Assembly: GCA_015178975.1 (NCBI GenBank) | Contig: WHVD01000079.1 | Coordinates: 310,001 to 374,000, forward strand | Direction: 5' to 3' | Length of the DNA stretch: 64,000 bases | Source: Hysterangium stoloniferum | Taxonomy: Eukaryota > Basidiomycota > Agaricomycetes > Hysterangiales > Hysterangiaceae | Part shown: one piece after another, positions 10,724 to 21,289 of the stretch | Layout: every line of letters starts with the position of its first letter | How positions within the stretch are numbered: position 1 is the first letter of the stretch | The notes under the pieces: model-generated | What the model was told of the DNA's origin: nothing | What the model saw: the letters and a program-made list of their open reading frames with translations, nothing else | The model's database searches: none | Program-made: the position numbers and the translations under genes

Positions 10724-13055
10724 TTAGTTTGTGTAATTCAACACATCACCTAAGACGTACATGGGGCCCATAATACCCATGGGGGCACGAATTATTTCTG
10801 GATTTCCAGGTGCCGAAGAAAATCTGAAGTTTTCAACAAGTTCTGCCAGAATCGCTTGCAATTCAAGCATGCTATAGAATATTGACATGTCAGTACTACC
10901 ACTCGTTCTTAAGAGGATATGCAGGTACATACGCAAACCTCCAGCTATACCACAGCGGTATTATATAAGGTTACCAAATATTCAAATAAGATTCCAGAAC
11001 TAACCCAATACAGCCACGTTCACCACGGCTAAATGTAAGGCTGAAGACACTTAGTAATTAAAATGTGACTAGGCCCGTTGAAACCTAGATGCTCGAAACG
11101 ATATCCAACTTTATATCCTCCGTCCATGGGATACCTCTAATGAACCGTTCGGGGTTCCATTGGTCTGCGTCTTCTCCCCAAACCGCCGGTAATCTAGGGA
11201 GCATTAGACTACCGAGTTGATTTAAACCACACACCTCACCTATTGTACCCAGCAAGTGATAGCCTGAATCGTTGACCCTTGGATACTGGAATGGCAGACA
11301 ACAATTCGCCGTTCCGTGTTTGCTGCGGGTAAGATAAAGGTATAACGTCATCACTCCTAGCCACTCTTGTCAAAAAAGGAAGAGCCGGATGGAATCGCAA
11401 AGTCTCTTTGATTGTAGCGTTAAGGTATATCATAGAGTCGAAATCTCCAGCTGAAAACACCCCTGAGCCTTCTTGGGCACGTTGGGCCCGGACATGAATA
11501 ATTTCCTCGCGAATTTTCCCTTGAATGATGGAATTTTGGGAAAGTTCGTATAAAATCCATCCCATGGTTGAACCGATAGTTTCATGACCAGCGAGAAGAA
11601 TAGTCCTATATCGTTAGGCAAGCATTGGGCTTGTCATTAATGGTATGGTCGGAACGATAGTACCTACGTTAATTGAGCCAAAAGCTCCTCATTACCAAGC
11701 TTTCCAGACACAACCTGACGGGAATTTGCGTTGACTACTTGATGGTGTGGTGAGTCGACATTGCGCAGATATACCTCAATGCTTACCCAATAAGCTCATA
11801 ATATCCTTTCCCCCTTTATGTCCTGCAGCTAGAAGCTCTACCTGACGATCGATAAGCATCTGTCCTACATGGTGGGCGGCCTTGAAGTAATTTCTTAGCA
11901 TCTCCGGGCGCCGCCCCGGAAAGCTTTGAATCATGGTTGCTATCGAGCTAGGAAGATAGCCGCAGAAATCTTGGAATGCTATTATTGTATCAGAAGGTTT
12001 GTAGAGCAGATCTGAACTTCCTTGATAATTGAGATATTCCAAAAAAGACATACTTTATTGCTGAATTCACTCACAAAAGAGTTTTATATGCACGTGTCAA
12101 CTCGTTATTGACCTCTCCATTAATTGCCCCAAACTCATAATCTAAAGCTACATTTTCTCGTTAATACATTTAAATTTCAGTTGCAGCCTAGGCATCCTTA
12201 CTTCCACCAATTATGTCGAGAGTAAGACGAGCGAGCCACGAGTGTACGTCTATGGCAGAGGAGCTCGCCATGTCCTGTAAGACAATGTCTCGCCATTTCG
12301 CCACCAGCTATCCTCATTATTGATCACCATTACAGTATTTTCAATTACCGACATACCATTCGTGTTCGTTCTTGAAAAATTGGAAGAAAGGATCTGATCG
12401 AGTTATGAGAAAACGCTGGATCCATAATTCTTCTTTGTCGAGCATGCTGCTCCCCTGAAAAGAGTGTTGAGGGTAATGGGTTATATAATCTCCAAATTTA
12501 ACGAACCTTCTGCCCAAACAATTCCTCTGCCAGTTACCATTTCTGCAACAAACCTGATATCTGAGGACTTGGGGAAGCGATAACCGGAGCTACACAGTAT
12601 GTATTGTAGTGCCTACAAAGGATGAGGTTGGGTTGTAGTAGTAATTAAATCGGAAGCAACTAGAAAGAATCCTATCACCAACCTTGGGATCCGCCGTAAA
12701 CATAATGTCACGCTGGTAGAAAAACATATCAGGATTATTCCTGGCTGTATAATGGCAGTACCACACCGAATGGTCCTTTAATACATATGGTTGGCCCATA
12801 GATTTTTATCCATTTAAACTCTGCGTCTCCGACATTTTCAGCTCGATCAATATCTGACATATTTCCTAGTAGTCATTTAATAATGTGGGTTCTTAAATTA
12901 TCTAGATGGTCACAATGCATGTACGTACCTACAAGCCATGGACCAGGAGGTGGACCAAGGAGTTGAGTGACACCATGAATACGAACTCGACGGAATACAA
13001 AAAAGTAGAAGGCAAGTGGCACAAGGAGAGGTGTGATTATAAGGGAACCAACCAT
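10724..13055 (-). CDS. cytochrome P450 monooxygenase
   Basis: A multi-exon minus-strand gene of about a dozen exons. The likely start is the ATG at 13055, giving an N-terminal membrane anchor (IITPLLVPLAFYFFVF) followed by the Pro hinge GPPPGPWLVG. Downstream come FKWIKIYGPT, ADPK/ALQYILCSSGYRFPKS, GRGIVWAEG/EQHARQRR (C-helix), DIIGG, the I-helix LLAGHETIGST with the oxygen-activating Thr, the K-helix IKETLRFHP (ExxR), NPERFIRG, the haem loop FSRGERGCIGWRFA near 10990-11050 with the Cys ligand, and LELQAILAELVENF before the stop at 10724. This is the expected set for an ER-bound class II P450 that takes electrons from a CPR. The substrate is unknown. Introns are 45-70 nt. An upstream exon around 13130-13240 is possible; the joint before the haem loop is the least certain. 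A TATATATATATC tract lies near 13292. Confidence 0.85.
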
Positions 13056-13321
13056 AACGGCAGTAGTAAGTACTGTCTTTGAAAACTGAAACAATGGAAA
13101 TACGAGTACGCCATGTAATGATTTACGGACATACCTTCTCTCGCGTGTATCAGTAACGCCAAGGTGCGGTGGACAGTTGACAACGAGACCTCTACTGAGT
13201 CAGTAAGGCCTAAAAGGGGTTTGGATATCTCACGAGACAATCGGATATAATAGTGCCGGCCCTAGTTGTGGGAACACTACCCCTCCAGAGCTATATATAT
13301 ATCTAATGCAGCTTCGATCCT

Positions 13322-13667
13322 CACCGGGAAAAGCCTTAGTTCCAAAAACTTTTAGGATCCTCAGGAGAGGTTTATATAAACTCCGCCAATCACTCGGTTC
13401 CTTCACCGAGGTAAAGTCGGTTAACGTTGATTGGCGCGTTTAGAATCCAACGAACTTTGGATCCTTAAAGATTCATAACCGAGTTAAAATCGGTTAAGGA
13501 TCTAACATGTGATTGCAAGGTTTAGAATTCGACGAACTTTTGGATCCTCAAAAGCTCCATTACCATTTTAACTCTTATAGCGATTCAATGGATGATTGTT
13601 GGAGTTTATATGAAATAAGCTCTACTAGCGATCCTAAATTTTTTTGGAGAGAGGGGTTATCCCGGTG
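13322..13667. mobile_element. 346-bp non-coding inverted-repeat element (MITE-like)
   Basis: The left end CACCGGGAAAAGCC and the right end GGGGTTATCCCGGTG are inverted copies. The match extends inward about 90 bp on each side, through the TTTAGGATC and TTATATAAACTCC blocks. No ORF of note. A degraded copy of the right half lies at about 17280-17425, ending GGGTTTTCCCAGTG. No clear target duplication was seen and the superfamily is unassigned. Confidence 0.55.
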
Positions 13668-16499
13668 CAGGACCAAAGAGGCGTTCATTATCTAATTTTG
13701 GAAATGTTGGTTTGCCGCGAGTGTTCTTTGTAATCAGTGTGTTTCTTCTTTTAAGCTCCGCCATCATGGAACTCCTTCTCTTGCCACCATCGTCTGAGTG
13801 GCCGGCCCTCAAGGTATTGCTCAGCCATCCCTTGAGTAATTTTCTTTTTACTTCAATCACCCGGGAACTACTCTAGTTCTGGCACTGTCAATAGAGACGT
13901 CTGTTTGTCCTGTCTGGCAGGGGGTTCGGAAAATGGGTGGCACAGATATCCTTCATCTCTCTTGAAATCCATCCAGCTTTTGTGTCAACCACTCTAGATT
14001 TTTGAACCACAATGGCTTATACAACACTATGCCTTGACTTGGATTAACTCATTGCTGCTATGTTCCTATATTTGAGCCATAATGGTTATCTTACACTATG
14101 CTGACTTCATTGGCCCATTGCTACCTATGTTCTTATGATAATCTGTGGCTCTTTGAAGACACAGCTTTTCTGTCTTCCCTCTCCTCATTCTGGCTGGATC
14201 CTTCAACAGCATTATTTTGGCAACATTTGTGATACATTTGCTATACATTTGCTTCTGGCCCTCCATGCCTCCACTCTATTCTTCTGCTGGGCTCACTCAT
14301 GTTACCATCAGCATGTTTTGTGCAATGGAGCTTGTGGCCCATAGATCCACTTCCACTGGGGGTCCACTCATCCACACATAGACAAGAGGCAAAGTGTGTG
14401 TTACAGTGCCAATGCTAAAGTGAGTATGAATACTCATTCATACTGCATCCTTATTTCTAACTTCACCTCTACTTCCTACACAATGGTCTACTCCAGATCT
14501 CCTTCCAATGAAGTGCAGTCTAGCTGCAATACTAACACTAACAGGATTGAACACAAATGTACATTGCACTAGTTTGTCATGGTCTAATCTCCATTAAGGT
14601 ATCAGCTTGTCTTGACCATGACAAATGTAAAATAGATGTGATGTATGTTTGTATTTGGTCCTGTGAATTGATGTGGGAGTTTCTACTGGTTCCAGCTTTG
14701 GTACTGGGACTACAAGTGATTCAGGCTGGTAAGACAGCAACAAAGACATGTGTAGCAATGTATCCTCTTGCAAAAAGAATTCTAAGGACTTCTTTATTTC
14801 AACTCTAATAGAACAATTCTGTCACTATAAGCAATAGCTATAATGATTAGGAAAGGAACCCTTGTTTGCTAATCGGTGTGATGCCACTTGTGATATTCAG
14901 CTTCCTGAAGAATATCTAGTTTAATCATTCATAACTTGTGACTACTAGATGTTTATAGGCACTACACTTCACAGGCTACAAAATCTTGCAATTCACTATA
15001 GGACAGCCCGTCCTTCTATATAAATAGCCTTTCCATTATTCAGAAGTTTCTGACACTCCCAGAAGCACGCAACCTCCTTCAACCCCCAACTCTGAGGAGC
15101 GTCACTCATTTTTAACAAAATCTCACTTTTCTTCATGATCTAATCGTGGCTCATCGTCAATGATTGTACATAGGACTTGTGGGATTCCTTTGGCTCAAAC
15201 AACTAATGTCCTATCTGCATGCCAGTAGGAAGATCAATTGTTAACTTTATCTAAAAACTGGAAACAGACCATGTATGATGTGATGGAGGGATAAACGAGG
15301 AGGGATCCGGGTGTTGAGAATGATTATCATGATCATGTGCTCATCAGGCAGCATCATTCTGAATGAAGATATGTATTAACACAACAGGAAGATTAGCCGA
15401 CATTCATATTGTGGAGAACGTCATATTAGAATAGGAAACCCCAATGGAACATATTTGAACCTAGCCTTTCGATGCGCCTCTTTCCATTGCATGCAGTTAT
15501 GGGATGTGATGTGATGGCCCATTCTCGTGATCAATAAGCCTGAGAATAGTGACAATATCAAACTAAGAAGTCTTCAGATAAGGAACTCAAAATTCACCAC
15601 CTGAGAAATGTTCACTTAAAATGTTTGAGGATTTATTGCCACCTTTTAATTTGATCCTATGATTGCTTTGATGCTCAGATTCACTTGGAAGTCGGTGGAT
15701 GTCATTAAGCTATGACTCATACCAATGTAGTTGGGGATGCAATCCATCCAAATTGATGGCTGATGTGTCTTGAAAACTATGTAAAAGGTGGGAGAAACAC
15801 TGTACATTGTACAGGGTAACAGGCTTAATTGTGTCTAGTCTGTGCAACCCAGCAGGTCATAGCAAATGCAGAGAACCTGGCTACAAAATTATCACCATAA
15901 TTCCATAGTTTTACACATTTAGAGAAGATCCCACCAGTCAAAGGCACCATTATGCCATTTTCATCATTTCCAATCATCCTTAGGATGCAGGGTATAATCA
16001 CTATAAACCAAATGCAAATCAATGACCTTCAACTAATTTATATGATCCATTATGTCACTTTTTGGCAGCGATACCACATACAGGGAGCAACATCAGAGAG
16101 TGAATGAGCCTTGAATGAGGAGTGGAATAGATGTCAAACCAGATAGCTTTATCGTGTTCAGATCATGAACTGGATTTCTTTGAGTGACATATAGTGGACC
16201 TCGAGCATGATGGCATACTTACCGTGAATTACCCCATGACTATATGGTCCAACACCGGCTATTAGAACTTGCATTCATAGCATGGTCTAGAAGTCACCAC
16301 CATGGACCTCCAGGACAGATATCATGTATGCTGACCCTGTTAAGAAGGTTGCTTTGGTTATGCTGTGGCCGCACGAAAGAGGGTTTGCCTCGATTGGGGA
16401 GACTTAAGAGTCACTAAGTATCATGACCATGAGGTATTAAGCACAGGGAAGATGCCACAATGAAGTAAGAGGCTATTACCAGTCGCAAGAACTCATGGA
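13668..16499. other. gene-poor stretch, unassigned degraded sequence
   Basis: No recognisable gene. A minus-strand open piece of 67 codons at 13657-13860 could be a host exon but matches nothing I know. A tandem duplication of about 70 bp occupies 14001-14070 and 14071-14138 (TTTGAACCACAATGG / TTTGAGCCATAATGG). Around 15800-16420 the sequence looks like decayed coding DNA on the minus strand, with no family I can name. Confidence 0.35.
14001..14138. repeat. two-copy tandem duplication, about 70 bp
   Basis: Two adjacent units starting TTTGAACCACAATGGCTTAT and TTTGAGCCATAATGGTTATC and both ending near CTATGTTC. They have diverged by roughly a quarter. Confidence 0.6.
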
Positions 16500-16790
16500 A
16501 GTATTGTTGAAAAAGTTACAACAAGCTAGATTATTAATATCACTAATTTACAGATATTTCGACTGACTTTCCTTGCTCCTTTCATAGCCCTTTTATGCTT
16601 TTCTTCATATCGTTATGACTATATTATGATCTAATAATAAAATCATTCATGACATCGAAATGAGACATGTTGAAAGAGATTTGATCAAATAATGTTCAGG
16701 TTTGTCAAGTTGAATTCAATGAGTTGAAGAGTTGTCAAATATTACCTTTGAATGTTTGTGACAATATTGTGACTTGTGATGGTTGTGACA
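16500..16790 (-). repeat. LTR family D fragment, reverse orientation
   Basis: Ends ATGGTTGTGACA, the complement of the family-D start TGTCACAAC(T/C). It shares the CTATATTATGA and GACTGACTTCCTTGCTCC blocks with the copies at 24643-25052 and 25720-26208. Confidence 0.5.
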
Positions 16791-17016
16791 GGTCCACAAT
16801 TGAGTTAAACTCTCCTTTGTTCCAACTGCTCAGGAAATATAAACTCCCTTAGTTCTCCAGATGATCAAAAGAGGCTAAATCACACCAGCTCCATGTTTTG
16901 TGTGACAATTGTGAGGAGCCAGTGTGATGTAGCCTCTTTTGATCATGTGGAGAACAAAGGGGGTTTATATTTGCCGAGCAGTTGGAACAAAGGAGAATTT
17001 AACTCAATTGTGGACC
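16791..17016. mobile_element. foldback element with about 100-bp arms
   Basis: GGTCCACAATTGAGTTAAAC at the left is matched by its complement GAATTTAACTCAATTGTGGACC at the right. The arms stay complementary over about 100 bp (through GTTCCAACTGCTC and GATCAAAAGAGGCTA), leaving a loop of about 25-30 bp. It abuts the end of a family-D LTR. A transcript would form a long hairpin. No ORF and no clear target duplication. Confidence 0.65.
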
Positions 17017-17279
17017 ATCTATGTAACAGATTCTATGTCACTTTGTAATTCCATCAAATTTAGGGATATGGATGGGATTTTAAATTGATTGATTACACAC
17101 ATGTTCTGTGATGTTAAATCCTGCAACCATCTCTGGGAGTTTTGTGGATTTTTAATTGGATCATCCTCTGACAAGTCACAGGAAAGATAAAGGGATACAG
17201 AAGCACACTGGACTATACAAAATTGAAGGAGTTTATATTCCAAGATATGGTTGATACTTAAAAGATCCTATGTACACCT

Positions 17280-17425
17280 GATCACCCTCCACCTATCTTT
17301 TGGATCCTTAACCAATTTTAAATCTATTAAGGATCCAATAGAGATTATTGGAGTTTATATAAGATAAGGCTCTACTACAGATCCTAAAATCTTTTGGAGA
17401 GAGGGGTTTTCCCAGTGTATACAGT
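17280..17425. repeat. partial copy of the 13322-13667 inverted-repeat element
   Basis: Shares TTTTGGATCCTTAACC, ATTGGAGTTTATAT and the terminus AGAGAGGGGTTTTCCCAGTG with the right half of the element at 13322-13667. The left half is missing. Confidence 0.5.
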
Positions 17426-17511
17426 TGCCCTACACTGCATTCCAGCTTATTAAAGGTAGCTTACATAACACCATTACTTCAACAAGAGGAGAGGTTATAT
17501 TTGTTGAAGTT

Positions 17512-19154
17512 ATGGCCACTCAGTAATAATCTCAATGTAATGACATTTGTAGGTCCTAGAATACTTCACACTAAACTACGTATGTAATTTGGTATAGTAG
17601 CTTAGTAATCTTAATGCTTTTTGTTCACATCCACAGTGTACTGATGTATACATACCCTTTTGCATCAACAGGTTATCAGCCCCACAGACTTATGTATCGT
17701 TCGGATTCATCGTCACACATTTTTTGTTCCTTTGAGTAGTTACTCTTTGTATCCTTTTAGACGGCTGTATAGAAGGGCATAGAAGCTGCAGTATTTGCAT
17801 CAGAAGGGCTCCAGAACAATACAGTGAACTTGCAGGAGTAGGCAGCTGTATTAAAGGGCTTAGAAGCTGCAGTACTCACACAGGAAGGGCTCTGGGGCAG
17901 TACATCAAACTCTGCAGTTCATACAGTAGATTCTTGTGGGAAGGGCTCCACAGTATGTATCTGTTTGGTATATTTTGAACACCAAGAGTGTGCTGACTTT
18001 ATTGTCTGGCACTAGGGTTTTTTTAGCCACATTTTCCAGTTTCATTCTTTCACTATTCTAAATCAGCATCAACCACTTATCCAAAATAGGAAATGAGAAC
18101 CACTTGCAAAACCTATGTGAGGAGAACTACAGCACATGGTGTGTCTACATGAAAGCACTCCTCACACACAAGGATGTGTGGGATATCATCAACAGTTCGG
18201 AAACTCAACTGCCTAATACACTCTCCTTGAATTGGTCCCCACATTTATTAAAAAGCAACAACTTGCACAAGCTGAACTCACTCTTGGCATCAAACCGGAA
18301 CAAATACCTCACCTCCATGAAAGTGAGCCTGCCATTTCTTGGGAAAATCTATACCAAGTATACATTGCTTGTGGATTCATGTCTCATCTCACTATTCACT
18401 GCCACTTCATGACCATGAAGAAAGACGACTCACAAAGCATGCAGCTATGGATCGCCACTGTGAAGCATGCCTTGCAATGCCTCAGTCATGCAACCAGTCC
18501 TCCATCAATTAACATGGATACTGCCCTTTGTTATTGGCTCAAAACTTGTGAAGATGAAGGAATGATTTTGGTGCTCACCAATGGCCTTGATGAATCTTAT
18601 GACAAGTTCATTGTCAGCTTGGACTCCATTCCATCTGAACAACTCACCCTTGAATACATCATCAATAACCTACTGAATGAAGAGTTATGCCAGCTTGGTC
18701 CTCACACATTAACTATTACCAGTAACAACATCAAAACTCAAGCTTTTTCAGCTACCCAAGGCCACACAGTTAAGTCTCCCCCCAACATTCAGTGTTTTAA
18801 TTGTGGTGGACAAGGTCATTATGGGACTGACTGCCCCAGCTCTAGGACTTACTCCAATGCAAATGTTGCCAACTCCTGCAATATTATTAATGGAACCAGC
18901 AATGCCACAGATTATGGGATGGATACATATTCAAAGATCGACTTCACATTCTAAGGAGTGTCATTGACACATTTTTGATTAAAGGAGTGTGTTGAAGTTA
19001 TGGCCACTCGGTAATAATCTCAATGTAATGACATTTGTAGGTCCTAGAATACTTCATGCTAAACTACATAATTCTGTATAGTAGCTTAGTAATCTTAATG
19101 CTTTTTGTTCATGTCCACAGTGTACCAACATATACCCCCCCTTTTGCATCAACA
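17512..19154 (+). mobile_element. small copia-type LTR element carrying only gag
   Basis: The 5' LTR at 17512-17670 and 3' LTR at 18990-19154 (159 and 165 bp; TGTTGAAGTTATGGCC..TTGCATCAACA) are about 90% alike. A perfect 5-bp target duplication (atatt) flanks them at 17507-17511 and 19155-19159. A GGTTATCAGCCCCAC primer-site-like stretch follows the first LTR and an AAAGGAGTG purine tract precedes the second. The only coding content is a gag-like region (18104-18954); there is no room for pol, so the element would depend on a partner for movement. It is broken by about one interruption and of moderate age. Confidence 0.8.
18104..18954 (+). pseudogene. copia-type Gag with one CCHC zinc knuckle
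   Basis: Open segments cover 18104-18412 and 18232-18954. The start (ENYSTWCVYMKALL, then HKDVWDII) is typical of copia Gag. The later part has a helical region with NGLDESYDKFIVSLDSIP and a knuckle CFNCGGQGHYGTDC near 18790-18830. It ends 36 bp before the 3' LTR, so no protease, integrase or polymerase follows. Family-level call only; the reading frame is not whole. Confidence 0.7.
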
Positions 19155-20245
19155 ATATTTAGCAGCATTGGGCCCTCAAGCCCTCATGTGCCACCCATTT
19201 CCTGATGATGAGGGTTTAGCATGTCAGGTTATGCCACAGAGACAAAGATAAGTTCAATTACATCATGTGCTTGCAGTGCCGGGTGGGTCACCATCCAGTC
19301 TTTGATCCACCTTTGGACCTCATCATACATGTCACTGTGAAGGTTCAAGTAAATGTAATGCAGCAAAGTCAGGCATTTTTTGTATGGCCAAAGTCTGTTA
19401 TAATGACTCATATGTATGTGCTCCAATCAGTGCAAGTACCTATATTATTGCTATCAGCACCAGGGTTCTTTATATATAACTTTGCATATTCCTCCTCCAA
19501 AATGTGGTCCAATTTTGATAGTGGTACATTGCACTGACTTCTACTGTGTTTCTCCATTTACCAAAAAAGAGTGTATTCTATGAATCTCAATTGAAATATA
19601 TAGAGATATGTAACAACATAAATCAATGAAGAGTCACCATGAGGCTTCAAAAACTATCATTGGCCAATTAGTTTGGGGGTGGTAATAGTGCAAACCACAT
19701 TAACCCCTGCACAATATTCAACCATTGACTCCAACTCCTGATGACAAGCATTAACAAGGATTATGAGGGATATTTCCATAAGTTGTCTGAATGAAAATTT
19801 AGATATTTCTTTGACAAAGGGTTTGGATTGTATGTCCAAATATCAAGAGAATTATCAATTCCCTAACAAAATGACTCCTCATAAAAGGATTATCTGCAAG
19901 TTTGTTACCTTTTCATCTAAGATAGAAACCAGTGGTTTTGTAAGCCTGGTGAGTTTACTACAACAGACCCTTATAGCAGTTATGCATTACATAAGGTGCA
20001 TGCTAGAATACCCAGGAATATTGCATGAAAATTGCAAACTCATTGTTCCTTCAAATGTTGACTAATCACTTTTTAGCTTTGTATATATATTTCAATACTA
20101 CATATGTATGTACCTCACAAAACCATGTAAATTGTTGGTGTTAGAAATGGGAAAATACAATATCTATAAGTAACAGACTGCTATAAGACCCAGGTTTGCC
20201 ATCAGTCTTATAAACTGTTATAAGAGCACAAGTTGCCATCAGAAG
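19155..20245. other. gene-poor stretch
   Basis: A minus-strand open piece at 19229-19426 (NLHSDMYDEVQRWIKDWM) looks protein-like but matches no family I know. The rest is AT-rich and shows no repeat that I could place. Confidence 0.3.
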
Positions 20246-20486
20246 TCCATACATATATATGTATATGTATATAATCCATATGTATATGTATATAATCCAT
20301 ATGTATATGTATATAATCCATATGTATATGTATATAATCCATATGTATATGTATATAATCCATATGTATATGTATATAATCCATATGTATATGTATATAA
20401 TCCATATGTATATGTATATAATCCATATGTATATGTATATAATCCATATGTATATGTATATAATCCATATGTATATGTATATAACC
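20246..20486. repeat. 21-bp minisatellite, about 11 copies
   Basis: Perfect head-to-tail copies of ATATGTATATGTATATAATCC. Because 21 is a multiple of three, both strands stay open and give artificial repeat peptides (MDYIHIH / YMYIIHM), which are not genes. Confidence 0.9.
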
Positions 20487-20508
20487 CATCATATAATACT
20501 AGACTATA

Positions 20509-20540
20509 GGTCCAATAGCTCAGTGGTTAAGAGCACCTGA
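20509..20540 (+). other. tRNA 5'-half-like sequence at an LTR junction
   Basis: The sequence GGTCCAATAGCTCAGTGG followed by TTAAGAGCACCTGA looks like the acceptor 5' strand and D-arm (GCTC/GAGC stem, A-box TAGCTCAGTGG) of a tRNA, ending in the anticodon stem. The following DNA is family-B LTR and lacks the matching anticodon 3' strand, so this is not a complete tRNA gene. Confidence 0.45.
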
Positions 20541-21266
20541 TGGTCCCTGACAATACTATTGTCTGCCTATGTTTCAAGTTACAGATCAAATCATTGTGTC
20601 GGCAGCTGTCAGCATACCAACACTGACATATCCCTTCATGGCAATCAAACCCCATTTATGCCCCTGTCAAGTTATACTCGTACCATCTGGTTATGCTTTG
20701 ATACGTCCCCCCTTTTTATTATGATGATCCATTCTACTCTATCTTTCACACATGCCTGTATATACTTGTAGCTCTTGGACTATTCCCTTCTCTTGTAATC
20801 CCACTCTCGGATAATCACGGCTTCCAATCTTATTGTAACCTTCTGGTTCCTAGTCAAGTCTATTTCTCATTAATTGGACATTCCCACTCTTACCTAGTTA
20901 TGTAGTATTTTCGAGATGCCAATAACTAGTATTTAAGTCCTACTGTAGTGTAGCTACAAGTCAATCAGAATATCGACTCAGAACACTTGTATACCTCTCT
21001 TATAGTCCTGCTCTAAATATCCCACTCCTCACCTTTGCTTGCGCTCACTCACTCTTGGTCTCTGACCTTTTGACCCCCAACTATCCTTCGGCTTCCGATC
21101 AGTGACTTACTGAGAGGAATATTTGACAGGATTAGTTTTCTGCCTGCCTAAAATTTAAGGACATCTGATGGTAACTTGTGAGGGTGCAGCATATAAGCTG
21201 AAGCCAAGTCCTTCCATTCAGTCCCCATCAGTCTACCAACATCAGTCAGTTTTCTGTTCTTGACAT
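20541..21266 (+). repeat. LTR family B, 5'-truncated
   Basis: Aligns from ATGGTCCCTGACAATACTAT onward with the complete solo LTRs at 52231-52992 and 55721-56461 and ends GTTCTTGACA. It contains the stem-loop core in reverse near 21179-21214. The first 40 bp of the LTR are replaced by the tRNA-like piece. Confidence 0.65.
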
Positions 21267-21289
21267 GTAGCATATGCCAAGATATCTAC

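Noticed and set aside
14135-14808. Plus-strand ORFs in the gene-poor stretch
   Set aside because: Short, hydrophobic or Cys-rich without motifs; no splice partners seen.
20208-20540. Long ORFs on both strands with IHMDY / IIHMYMY repeats
   Set aside because: Produced by the 21-bp tandem array, whose unit length is a multiple of three.
20509-20590. Complete tRNA gene
   Set aside because: The 3' half (anticodon 3' strand, T-arm and acceptor 3' strand) is missing.
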